A stretch of 64,000 nt of DNA from Chondrosia reniformis (GCA_947172415.1 OX359198.1:6293401-6357400); one strand, 5' to 3'; counted from the stretch's first letter, positions 27,001 through 38,044 are shown. Notes: generated by a model not told the origin, from the letters alone. Program-made: numbers and translations.

Positions 27001-29724
27001 GACTTCTACGCCATTCAGAGCATTGCAAATTTGGGTACTTCTCTAAATAATTCTTACTTATCAATCACCAGTGACCTAGCTACTGATTTCTCTGGTAATC
27101 CAGTTGTAAATATCTCCATGTCTGAACCCCTAAGCGTGTCTTCCATCACTCCTGATCAAACCCCTCCAACATTAAACGATTTTGATCTGGATTTAAATAC
27201 CAATCAGCTGAAACTTACTTTCTCAGAGTATGTGAATGATAGCACTTTTAATCCTCTAGGGGTCACCATTGTCGGTGATAAGAATGACACTGTGTCACAC
27301 ATGCTCACTAACAGTACTGCAATGCTGACTGACCTGACGGTTCTCTGCATCATTCTCTCTCCCAACGATGCTAATATGATCCGCACCCTTACTGGTCTAG
27401 CCACCACTCGAGAAAACACCTTTCTTGCCATCAATGACTTGCTTATAGAAGATTCTGGTCAGTTACCAGCCGTGTCTATTGACGTGTCAACAGCTCTTCC
27501 GGTGAGTAGATTCATTAGAGATAACACCAGACCATCTCTTGTCAGCTTCAGTCTCAACTTGTCATCAGAGGTGCTTTCGCTGACATTTGATGAAACTGTG
27601 GAGGCAAGCAGCTTTGTGGAGACACTGCTACAACTGCAAAGTGATCTCTTTGGGTCTCATGCTGTTTCACTGTCAGGAGGCTATGTGGAGAGTATTGAGA
27701 ACACACCTGTTGTAGATTACAGGATCTCTTGGCTCAACTTAAACGACATCAAACGAAATGTCTTGCTAGCAACTAGTGATAATAATACTTGTCTATCTGC
27801 CATGGATGCTGCCATTTTTGATTTAACTCATCCAGGTCCAGGGTCACAAAATCCTTCTCTTAATGCAACTTTGTGTGTAGATGAATTCAATGAGGACTTT
27901 GTACAACCAGAGCTCTCTAGTTTTGGAGTTGACTTGAATGCCAGCTTGCTCTATTTGGTATTTAATGAACCGATGAATGATTCCACTCTTGATGTAACTC
28001 AGATCACTCTGCAAGCAGATAGTCTTGTCTCATCCTCAGAATTACAACAGACATTGACAGGAGGAGCAGCTTTCACTGTTGACCAACTGAGTTTCACCAT
28101 CTCCTTGACACAGTATGATTTGAATGAGATTAAGAGGAAGACCCTGCTATTAAGAAATATTGCCACTTCATATATTAGTTTCACTAGTGATTTGGTATCA
28201 GATACAAATGATAATCCTGTTGTTTCGATTCCTAGAACTGCTGCTACTCCTGCCAGTATGTTCATAGATGACTCTGTTCGACCATCATTGGATAGTTTTG
28301 ACATGGACATGAACACAGGTGAACTTACACTATACTTTTCTGAGACTGTAGATCTCAGTACACTACAATTGGAAAATATTACTCTTCAGAGAGAGTACAC
28401 GTCAGACGATACTAGCAGGCACACACTAACTGGAGGATCTGTTGTGACAAGGAATGACTCTTCTGTGATTGTAGTTGTCCTTAGTAATGACGATCTGAAT
28501 GATTTGAAGACAGAACATATCGGACTTGACAACAGGACACTGTACATTGCTATTGAATCCTCAACAGTTTCTGACATTGTTGGCAATGCTGTAGTTCCAA
28601 TGCTTAATGGTATGAATGTCCAATTGGTCAATAGCTACATAGCTGACTATACTCCACCAAGGTTGGAAAGCTTTACTTTAGATCTTACAGCTGAAATATT
28701 GACCTTGAATTTCAATGAGTCAGTTGACGTCCGTTCTCTTGATATTTCTGAGATCATTATTTCTGAAGGAAGTGGATCAAGTGAACAGTCATACAGACTC
28801 TCAGGTCTGGAAGGTCCTATTACCACTGACTTACCAACACTGACTCTTCGTTTAACAGTTGATGACTTAAATGTACTAAAAATGAGGGAATCCATTGCTA
28901 TTGATTTGAATTCTACATTCATTTCTTTTACTTCAGCCTTCATTGCTGACGTATTCAATAATCCCATAGTAGCCATCCCCTTAAACGACAGCAAACCAGC
29001 TTTGTCCTACTCACCAGACACAATCGACCCCTTGCTGGATGACTTTGATCTTGATATGAATCTTGGAATCCTCACCCTTACATTTTCTGAGACTGTCAAT
29101 TCTACGAGTCTGATTACTAGTAGAGTAACTTTCCACAGTGAACTTATGTCTCCCAATGAATCCTATACATTAATGTTTCCGTATGTGAGTGTTTCCCAAC
29201 CCTCTCCTGTTGTTAAAGTCAGCCTTGATAATGATGATCTGAATATCATTAAGAACCTGACTTCTCTAGCTGTAAGTGAATCTACCACATTCATTCATCT
29301 GGGAAGTGGCGCCATCCAGGATCAAAATGATAATCCTATACAGGAGACCCCAGTGCTCACTGTTAATATGTACACAGTTGACACAACGTATCCATCTCTG
29401 TTGAGCTTTGTCATTGACATGAATATGGGAGAATTGACTCTACATTTTGATGAGACTATTGACCATACAAGTGTCTCATTTGAGTCATTTGGTTTACGAC
29501 ACAATGCAACCATACCTGCTGATTTTGACCCTGAAACGCAGCACATTCTAAGCTCTGGCGTCACTCTTTCTCCCAATGCTCCTACAATTAAGGTCAGGTT
29601 CACCGAAGATGATCTAAATGCCATCAAACGAAAAGAACTCTGCACTCGGAGACTTGGAATTGAAGACTGCTTCCTTGTGTACATCACAGAGGCAGTCAGA
29701 GACATGGCCTTAAACCCAATACAG
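1..29724 (+). CDS. Giant extracellular tandem-repeat protein (about 78 repeats), single exon, 5' end outside window
   Basis: One frame is open from base 1 to a phase-0 splice donor after 29724 (ACAG|GTATGT), so the first ATG at 22 is internal. The protein is a chain of about 78 repeats, counted by hand from one recurring motif (D-L-N-x-I-K), each averaging 125-127 residues. A typical unit runs: D-T-x-x-P, F-x-L-D-L-N-x-G-x-L-x-L-x-F-S-E-T-V-N, a TLTGG-like turn, D-L-N-E-I-K-R, L-A-T-S, N-T-F-I-S, then D-M-N-G-N-P-V. The beta-rich pattern with an FSETVN-like strand resembles bacterial Ig-like repeats of the SbsA/SwmB type; that is an inference from pattern only. N-glycosylation sequons (FNET, NVSS, NVT) are very dense, so an extracellular or secreted role is likely. 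No signal peptide or membrane segment lies inside the window. Adhesion or matrix function is plausible but unproven. Confidence 0.9.
1996..29724 (+). repeat. Higher-order repeat: 18-domain block within the giant protein
   Basis: Variant units recur with a period of 18 domains. Units lacking the usual L-A-T-S and reading like 'IGRSS' or 'IGVSM' are numbers 7, 25, 43 and 61, starting near 2368, 9127, 16069 and 23038. Each is preceded by a unit with a bulky residue in place of the Ala (numbers 6, 24, 42, 60). Cysteine-paired units are numbers 12-13, 30-31 and 48-49. The block length is about 6.8-7.0 kb. After unit 61 the phase shifts: the equivalent pair is 74-75 and the last cysteine unit is 78. 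This suggests amplification of an 18-unit block followed by loss of a few units. Confidence 0.75.
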
Positions 29725-29726
29725 GT

Positions 29727-29770
29727 ATGTATGTATATACGTATATACGTATATGTATATATATATATGT
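29727..29770. repeat. TATG/TATA microsatellite just after the giant exon
   Basis: Short alternating pyrimidine-purine tract (GTATGTATGTATATACGTATAT and on) that begins inside the splice donor of the giant exon. If the donor were not used, reading would continue through this tract for about 15 Tyr/Ile/Val-rich residues to a stop at 29770-29772. Confidence 0.85.
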
Positions 29771-29935
29771 AGCTATTATTTGTAGACTGTATACAAACTG
29801 CATTGGATATTATTACTTATAATGTCTATGGAATCCCAATTTGTTAACATCACTCTTACTACATTACAGATTTTTAGATATTTCATACAAGCAGTTAGTA
29901 ACATAAATATATTTTCTATCTCAATATTTCTGTAG

Positions 29936-29968
29936 GGCTGTCGATCACTAACTCCTAGACCTGGTTAA
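29936..29968 (+). CDS. Possible short last exon of the giant gene
   Basis: A pyrimidine-rich stretch ending TTCTGTAG at 29935 is a good acceptor, compatible with the phase-0 donor at 29724. The exon would add ten residues (GCRSLTPRPG) and a TAA stop at 29966-29968. This sequence is not repeat-like, so it would make a blunt C-terminus without a membrane anchor. I see no better downstream continuation, but another distal exon cannot be excluded. Confidence 0.4.
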   Translation, partial: GCRSLTPRPG

Positions 29969-30379
29969 AGCTTTCTGTACATCAGCTGAACAAACTTTAG
30001 TAAACAATAACACTTTTACTGATAAACTAAACTCCATTAACATTGTAATTAAGATATATATATATATCAATTCAGTAACATTATTTGCATGAGTTCAATA
30101 CGTATATTATACACACATAGCTGAATAGAGCTACTTGGTTCTCAATTCCAGTAGCCAATGGAGCAAAAGAAGAAAGATCTAGAGAAGACGGATCCTGTGT
30201 CCTCATCCAAAATTCTCACCAGCAATATAGGTATAGGCTTTTAAATGGTGTATTCTATTGGAAAGCAACAACCGTTGAATTACTTCCGGATTGTTTTGTG
30301 GGTTGAAACATCGCGAGTATATCTATATCCTTGGCTCATTCAAAGCTTGGTCGAGCTTAATAAGAGAGAAAATTCTGTT
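29969..30379. other. Gap between giant gene and SRCR gene A
   Basis: AT-rich and without a convincing ORF. It contains a TA-repeat near 30054-30067 and one copy of a dispersed repeat element (30150-30245, listed separately). The end of this gap must contain the promoter and 5' UTR of SRCR gene A; I cannot point to a clear TATA box or initiator. Confidence 0.6.
30150..30245 (+). repeat. Dispersed ~90 bp repeat, copy 1
   Basis: Diverged copy of a short interspersed repeat. The diagnostic core here is CTCATCCAAAATTCTCACCAG, preceded by GGAGCAAAAGAAGAAAG. Other copies in the window are at 41299, 45979, 53422, 56115 and 58085, with a fragment at 41855. Confidence 0.65.
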
Positions 30380-33309
30380 ATGAATGTTGTTCACTTGAGC
30401 TTAATATATGTTTTAGCCTTTATCTGGTCATTTGAGTGTCAAGGTGAGTCTCTATGAAACCGGTATAATATATTATATCTAATTGCGCTTCAAGTACGTT
30501 AAACGTTACGTACTCAATTACAATTGAGTGATAGTCAGAAGACACTTGTAAAGCTTCCCTGTATCGTGCATTAATCACGAAATCTTTATATTGGATTAAT
30601 TTCTGGTGTATCTTATATCTCTAGTAGATTGTCTTTCTTATACTCTAGACTATTCTTAGTCAAAGTTGTCCTATATCTAGGTAGCTTACATAGTTTGTAT
30701 TGTCTGTAATGGTGTCCCTTAGCTCAAGAACGTGGCGATTTAAGAATTACTGGAAGCACTACCTATAATGGGCGGTTGGAGTACTATAATGGCGCTGAAT
30801 GGGGGACAGTTTGCGACTTCCTCTGGGGATCTGAAGATGCACAAGTTGCTTGTCGACAGTTGGGATATGTCGGCGTATTTTCGACATATACTGTGGACGA
30901 TGCAACGGGTGCCATACATTTGTATCGAGTGGAGTGTGAAGGCGATGAAGACAAGTTAACTGAATGTTCTCGCAGTGATCCTCAAGGAAGTAGCAGATGT
31001 GATCATAGCAATGATGTTGCAATATTTTGTAAGTTTCCAGACTTGTGTATGGATCGAATGTAAACTCATCAATAATACAGCAATACGATAAGAATGTACA
31101 AGTTGTTCAGATGTTGAGTAAACTCATACAGACTTTCTGATCTATTGATACATGAAAATAAATACAGGCAATTTCTTTGGGAAATCTGATTGATTAGGTG
31201 CTGATGGAGGTGTGATAGCTGGGATTGTGATTGGTGTCCTCTCACCCTGTATTCTCTGCTGTGTGTGCATTGGAGTTTGCATATGCTGTGCAGTACATAC
31301 GTCCAAAAAGAAGAAGACAACAACTGGAGTCCACTATCCTAACTCTGGAGGGCCTCAACCAACTACAGTATACACTTACCCTACAGCAACAGGCCCTTCT
31401 GTTAATCCTCCCTCATTCAACCAATATGTTCCTCCTGCTGCATCAGCTCCTCCTCCAACTGCCTATACTGGACTTTATCCACCAAACACTGCAGGATATC
31501 CACCCCCAGCCAATATCACTGGTGAGTTCCAAATAAAGTAACAATGTTTAGCACTGCTTGCAAATGCACTGTTTAGTTACCGTATATTAGATCAGTGAAC
31601 AACTGACTATATACACTTTCCTGGTAACCTACCCAACATTGTAGAGTATCAACTTGCTGCTAACATCACAAATGGTTGGTCTCTGAGATAAGATTGGCTT
31701 ATATACTGTATAACATACTGTAAAACTGTTAATAATAGCGTCCATCGTTTTTACCTAGTATACTTTTTTATGTCCATTAGATTTATCATTTTGTTGCACA
31801 CTCCGATTTGCCACAGAAATATTAGTACATGGGTCATCACAACTTGACAGCAAAGGGAAGGACTGTTTTCTTTTCTGACAGGGAGGACACCATAATTGCA
31901 CTTCACTTACAATGTGGCACACTACTGCATAATAATAAACATTTTAGTGACCATAAATGTTTGCAAATGATATTGTGAATTTAGCCAACATTAATGGTGC
32001 GCTAATATTAATGGTTTTACAGTAGCTTCAACTATATTGGCTTGCGTAGTTTCTGTTCAAGGGAAATTCCCTACAATATGTAAAATATATAAGCATTATA
32101 TGTTCATTAAATATCAATGTTAATTTCTAGGCAGGAACAGTTGTAAAATCATCACCATGACAGCTTGGAGCCAAATAGTTTGTACTTATATAGATGAACA
32201 TCTAACTGGACATATTTTGTCTACTGCACTGTTGCCATGTGTAAGGCGCCCTTTTAGTACAGAATACATGGTCAATCAATGTGCACAATTTCTATAAATT
32301 CTGGATTGATGAAATAAAAGAATTAGAAGCCTGATTGCCTTTGCAAGAAATTGGCTCTAGTGTTAGGCTAAGCTCATTTATTCTGTTTTCATGTATATCT
32401 AGTACCTGGTCCAGCTGGTTTTGATCGAGGTGCTCCACCACCATACCTTGGGGAACCTGGTAAGGTTTCATTTAAGTGACCTGAAATATTAGTTGCTAAT
32501 TGCATAATATATAAATATAGACAAATGAAATATTTGAAAACTGTTTCCACGTCAACTTATTCTATGTTTATATTACCTTAACATAGACTACACAGCTATG
32601 CACATCAAAAAGCTCTCTGAGAATAACTTGCTAGAAGACATATAAGGAACAAGTCTATGAGATTCATTTATTATAACAACACTTCGACACTTTCACTCCT
32701 ACTCAATTGTAAAGACTCACAATTGTACATAATACATTTCTGCTTCAGGATCTGAACGAGTAATTATTGTTTTAAATGTTTAGCATGGTATATTTTGTAT
32801 GCATACTTTATTTTCTGTATATATATAGTACATTGCAAAATTTCAACTCTGTAAACCATCAATTAACTTGTGCCTATGTGCATTTGGAAGCACTTATATG
32901 TAGCACAGATTTTAATTGTCAATGAATGAGTATGATACAATTTGAAAACCTATAATATTAGCTAATATATACAAAGTTACTTTTAGTTGGGTATATATGA
33001 TGACTTGACCATTCACTGTCATTCATTAGAGTGTATATATTCATACACACATTAATATAAACTCTGAGACATTTATATATTGAATTTAAATGTCTCTTAT
33101 TAAACATACATATATATGACGATTGATCATGCACCGATTAGCAAAAGGATGTTGCTAATATAATATACCATTATCTATATATAAGCGTATGTGTTAATTT
33201 GTCATTTCGCACACACATACACACATCAGTTCATTCATTGTTACAGTCTATATATCATCTTTTACTTTTACTGGCAGTGTCCTGCAGAACCAAGGCATTT
33301 CAACGGTGA
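30380..33309 (+). CDS. SRCR-domain single-pass receptor, gene A
   Basis: Exons: 30380-30443 (signal peptide MNVVHLSLIYVLAFIWSFEC), 30723-31028 (one SRCR domain), 31198-31521 (membrane helix and tail), optional 31645-31674, 32403-32459, and a tentative last exon 33278-33309. All junctions are phase 1. The SRCR domain has the family hallmarks W-G-T-V-C-D, A-C-R-Q-L-G-Y and E-C-x-G-D-E-D, with six cysteines. A hydrophobic, very Cys-rich helix (CILCCVCIGVCICC) follows, then KKKK and a Pro/Tyr-rich cytoplasmic tail. Exon 32403-32459 adds a PPPY motif, a typical WW-domain ligand. Exons 2 and 3 are the same length as in genes B and C (306 and 324 nt), so the three are paralogues, with A inverted relative to B and C. 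The ligand is unknown. The 3' end differs from B and C and is the weakest part of the model. Confidence 0.8.
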
Positions 33310-34675
33310 GGCACTCCAGAATTGTAACCCCACATCTATCGGATGTGATCGAAAATGCTCCGATCCATCACTGGGTCGCTCCAAATTTCCATGTCGACTT
33401 TTTTACCAGATTTAGGTGACCCCTAAATTTTAGTCGACAAGCTTATCCGGGTTATTTAAATTAACAACTGTACTGTACATAAATAGTTAGGTTTATTGGA
33501 GCTATATATCATAATGAACGCAACTAAAATTACTCCCTATCACTTCATATAAATTACATGTACATACGTACATACTTTATAACCCAATAACTTTCTTGGT
33601 CCATCAAGTGTATTATATACATATGTGAAGCCTGTTTTAAAGTCTCTCTTTGATAAATCAAATTTCAATGATGGAAGTATCATTTCAAGGTAAATTTGTA
33701 CTAAATATAGCTGAGATATATACTGAGAGAGCACTACATTAAATATTCTTCTCTTTCTTATATGCCTTTGTATTTAATAGAGGTGGGGTCACTATCTTGG
33801 AGATATGTTTTGGGCGCTCCCTATTTAGAGAGTACTACCATGCTTCATTTTATATACGTAGTCACAAAATTGTGGATCATTGAAACAAGGAAACTACTAT
33901 ATTTGTTAATAACTTTTAAAATAAGAGAAAGTTTACATTCAAATAATGTAAGTTTATATTCAAAATTAGCATTAAAATATAGTCACTGTTAGAAATTTGA
34001 AAGCACAATATAATGAGATCATCTATGTAGTTTACTGAGTCTGTTTCTAGCCACTTTTCATTAAAATGGATTCAATCTGCACATGTAAAATATACGAGAA
34101 CAAATCAAATCTGACAAACATACATATACATAAGCAAGCTAAACACCAATGTACAAAATGTACATATATTCCAAATCACAATGACTAAATTTCCAACTGC
34201 AGACCCTGGAACAACTAGCTTTTAAAATTGCTGCGTCTAAACATATGAGGGACAGTGGAAGCTCAAATGACCAGTCAGAGAGTGATATGGCCATGTATAT
34301 ATAGACTGCTAATACAGCAGGACACAATTAAAGAATGAAGCTATAGCTATAGCTTGAAAATGACAAATCAAAAACTTAGGCCAAGGCCTTCTTGTTTTCT
34401 GGATGAATTATAATTCCAGTACATTCGTAAGGGTTAATGCAACTTACTTTAAAAAGAGCCTGCATGCATCTCTCCACTCTGTATATAAAGTGAGTGCAAT
34501 ATGCTATTCAGCTGGTATATTGAGTTTAGACTCCTTGATGAACTGTACGCAGTATGAGAGAGAAAATATAAAATAATATTTTATATACATAATGGTAAAT
34601 CTGGATTTGAACTCACTTGAGGATAATTCATCTTCAGTTTGGTTTTGTACTCCTCTTTGTATCAACTTCCAACCA
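33310..34675. other. Gene-free AT-rich stretch
   Basis: No ORF here has domain character or believable splice context. A small, less AT-rich patch at 33290-33440 around two GTCGAC sites interrupts the AT-rich background and could be the edge of an old insertion, but I cannot assign it. The rest is low-information AT-rich sequence. Confidence 0.5.
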
Positions 34676-34835
34676 TGAAAAAGTTGAATCCGGGGCACAC
34701 CACGCGGAGGTGGGAGTACATCGTGCCCCCCACTCCGCCCAGTAGTGCTCCACGTTCTCAGCTAGGAGGGGAGGAAGATGCGCGGGAACGGCTCGGCGTA
34801 CCTAGCCGCCCTTTGACCAGTTACTAGATCAAGGT
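34676..34835. other. GC-rich island 1, unassigned
   Basis: A sharply bounded patch (GGGGCACACCACGCGGAGG, then CGTGCCCCCCACTCCGCCCA) in otherwise AT-rich DNA. It is open on the plus strand for about 60 codons but the peptide is not recognisable. The abrupt change of composition suggests inserted DNA or a pseudogene fragment. A second GC-rich patch lies 0.9 kb downstream. Confidence 0.5.
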
Positions 34836-34973
34836 ACAAATGCTACGTGTACAATGACCCGACCCTGGCGGACCTCAAACCTTCTTCATTGAGAATCATG
34901 ACACACCGGCGTAGCACCAGAGAACAGTGCGTCACTTTACCTCAAATCAGACCTGCCTTCGTATGAGATAGGG

Positions 34974-35023
34974 ACCACTAAAGGAATGGAAAGGATATAC
35001 TAAAGGAATGGAAAGGATATATA
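34974..35023. repeat. Two-copy 22 bp tandem repeat
   Basis: The unit ACTAAAGGAATGGAAAGGAT appears twice in direct succession (near 34978 and 35000), followed by a degraded third start. It lies between the two GC-rich islands. Confidence 0.7.
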
Positions 35024-35473
35024 CTAAACAATGGTAAACTTAAGCATACATACATAGAATGTACACAGTCTAACACACTATGCATGATAGGAGAAAATTT
35101 ATAGGACATGACAATCAGCTCAAATGACTATAAACATGACCAAATAGACCAGAGACAACTCGCACAAAGTGATTAGGGACTGCCACAAGCAAGCTCATAG
35201 TTGTAAAATCCAAAAACAGCTAGACCAGGAAAACAGGAACCACCAGCTCAAAATGACAAGTTAAAATGGATGAAAGTAGATGAAGTATAGTCAGGAATTA
35301 AAAGGGAAAACCTGTGGAATGTAGGAAATACTATAAATACAACTGCATATTTGTATATGTAAATATGGCAAACCTCTGAAAGACAAGATCAAGTGCTGGC
35401 ATATCTCTATTTCTTCAGTTAAATTGTTTTGTAAATTTTGTTATTTTTACTCTTGCTCTTAAATCAATGTACG

Positions 35474-35908
35474 AAGAATGAAATTTGGGACTGCCAGCTG
35501 AAATTTGCAAAATCTATGATAAATAGGATAAATGCCCAAATGATAACCAAATTCAAGTGTATGCAATGCAATTACCTTAAAACGGGCTGCCTAAAACAGG
35601 GACTCCGGTCAGAGCTTCTCTTCGCCGAGTCGGTGGGTATTGGTCCCACGCACTGCTTCCAGACCATCAGCCTCGATCTTCGGGAGAACAAACGCACAAA
35701 GGCGAGTTGTTGGGGAGGAACAACCCCGGATCCCAGGCCGTACTGGAGAAGACCACCCCCCTCAGAGAAACCTCAGGTCCTTCAGCAGCACATGGTCCCA
35801 TGACCGTACTCCAAGCCATGGTTGTCGCACCAAATTCCCGGAGGCTGGCGAACCGTATACTCCGGCGCTGGAACGGAGTGGGGCCCGAAGGCCAAAGAAT
35901 GAAATTTG
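35474..35908. mobile_element. Possible insertion: GC-rich island 2 between 14 bp direct repeats
   Basis: GC-rich sequence at about 35585-35895 (for example GAGGAACAACCCCGGATCCC) lies between two identical copies of AAGAATGAAATTTG at 35474-35487 and 35895-35908. The 14 bp repeats could be target-site duplications of the sort left by target-primed retroposons, or could be chance. All three plus-strand frames stay open across parts of the island, but I recognise no protein. It might be a fragment of a retroelement or a processed copy of a gene. Confidence 0.3.
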
Positions 35909-36729
35909 CTAGGATCTATTTATAATAAACGACTTTTTTGCAAACGATCTTCTGGTGGCAAGTTCGAGAACAATGAGTACGTGTAGTACATCCATTCAGC
36001 TATTCAGCAAAGAATAGTCAATAACAGCTCAGCAAAACCTTCCTCCATAGAACGAACATCAGCAGGCGAAAGTCACAACAGCTCAGCCACGAACCTCTCT
36101 ATAGACTCATTCTTCCGTATATAGTATACATCTATTGTACCCAGTACAACAGCATGTAATCAATTGCAATCGAACACTCTATACACACACATCTAGAGTA
36201 AGTTATATAGAACATTTTTATTCTATAAGTTCATATACATCGCAGAAATTCAAACATTAAGTTTGATATATGCCCCGTTTACTCTATAGGTTCGTACTCT
36301 TAAGATGGAGCAGTTTACAGATCGTTCATAAGCTCGTAAGCAAGTTACAAAATGTATTTTGTTCGCATCTTTGTAGCTTTCGTATAATGCATATACATAA
36401 TTTGACATTGTAAATTTACCAATTTAATTACTATTGAGCATTGCAAAATTCGAAATCTAATGTGTACAATAACACCCGCAATCTACGTATTACGGGAAGA
36501 TCTAGAATGATGCATTGGAGACACGTCTACTGGCAACGTGATGATAAGATGGCAACCGTCAAGTGAAGGTACGGCTTTATTAATTTTTTACTTTTGCGAG
36601 ATTACAGTTGTTTAGAAACCGCAGTCCCAGCTTTCATTATACTGTCAATGGCGTTAATAAAGCACTTCTTAAGTCGTTTGAAAGATTTTGACTGAGAAAT
36701 TGATAGTGTACGAAATGATGTGAGTCGTA
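35909..36729. other. Gene-free stretch
   Basis: AT-rich with no coding character. An AATAAA hexamer at about 35924-35929 follows the GC-rich island and might be a relic polyadenylation signal on the plus strand. Nothing else is recognisable. Confidence 0.4.
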
Positions 36730-37535
36730 TTTTATTAAAACTATGCCGTATGTAGCTACATTGTATGTGTATATAAGACAAGTCCAGACCAGCTAGTTAT
36801 AACACTTGATCAAATATGTACACTTTCAGGCTTATTTGACAACTAATATTGGTGTTGTCATGGTAATTTGTACTTGTATACTTAAATGGTTTGATAATTT
36901 CCTTCAAGTCAGACTAGAATCATTTGAATTGTTTTTAGAGTTATCTACGTATCTCAGTCCAGACCAATGAAAGTACATGTTCGTTCTTATTATCTAGCTA
37001 CTATAAGTTTAAGTTTTGTTTTAAATTTCTGATCATAAAGGAATTATATTTATGGTGCTAACCAAAGGAATCCCAAAACGTTTCATACAATTTGCCAGTA
37101 GTTCAAGCCACTGTCAAACTGTATGAAACACTTAAACATGACCGCCCAATTTGATGTATTTCAATTAGCACTTGATTAATCAGCAAAAAATCCCTACTTC
37201 AACTATCATTCATGGTGTAGAAGTGATGTATATCACTTAAACTTTACTTCTAGATTCAGTTTTAAAATGTTTTGTTTTACTTGTTTTATTGTTATGTTAA
37301 ATATAGAAAGTGAGATATTTACACTAAAGTATGGAAAAAAGTGATAGAACTAGTTGAGAAAGTCTTTAATTTGTTAGAATGTTCTGGTTATTGTATGTTA
37401 TGGGACATAACAAAGCAGACTAAAGGGTCAAGCTCAACACAAGTCATGCCATATTTAGCAGTTCATTTTCAGAATGACAGCCAAGCGGCACCAGTAGAAT
37501 TGGAATAACAGCCATGCTGTGAAAACAATAATTAG
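36730..37535. repeat. Diverged tandem duplication, copy 1
   Basis: Shares ordered blocks with 38045-39005: TGTATGTAGCTACATTGTAT with ATAAGACAAGTCCAGACCAG (36746 and 38056), GTTATCTACGTATCTCAGTC-type sequence, a CATGACCGCCC block, and the final block TTTAGCAGTTCATTTTCAGA with CAGCCAAGCGGCACCA. Indels separate the blocks. There is no ORF, so it is an old non-coding duplication or two copies of an unclassified element. Confidence 0.8.
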
Positions 37536-38044
37536 GAAAATTAATTCTTGGCTAATTATATTAGGCTTATATATATATATACAAGACTTTATGAGAATAT
37601 ATGTAAACTGTAAGAAGTATATATTACATATATACTACCTATTTACCAACTGTGTGCATGCTGCATGGTTTTAATATATAAAAGGATTGCTTGCATGTAT
37701 ATACGTATAATTACCTAACATTGTGGTACGTACATACAGATGGTTAAGGGGAATTACAGTGGAACCTCTATTATATTATCCATTACCTAAAAGGAAAAGG
37801 AAGGTACGTATATGGGACAACTAATATACAGTGTGTATGCATTCCTTATAATCATGCACTTTTAAAGAACAAACTATAGAATTGTTGTTTGAGCAATCTT
37901 TTTTTCTACATTTTTCCAACCAAGTGTCAACTAGAGGAAGCACTTGCACTTTATTAATTATGCACACCTTCAGGCTTGACATGCAGTAAATATTTTGTAT
38001 ATAATAGTTTTAAATTTGAATTTTATCCTTAATGGAGTCGTATA

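Noticed and set aside
328-29705. About 40 minus-strand ORFs of 60-140 codons opposite the giant exon
   Set aside because: They are antisense shadows of the long plus-strand frame: they share its repeat spacing, show no domain character and sit opposite conserved codons.
35438-35925. Plus-strand ORFs across GC-rich island 2
   Set aside because: Three overlapping frames are open because the patch is GC-rich; none gives a recognisable protein or splice context.
37751-37775. Single inverted-repeat end (CAGTGGAACCTCTATTATAT)
   Set aside because: No matching second end within several hundred bases, so it cannot be called a complete element.
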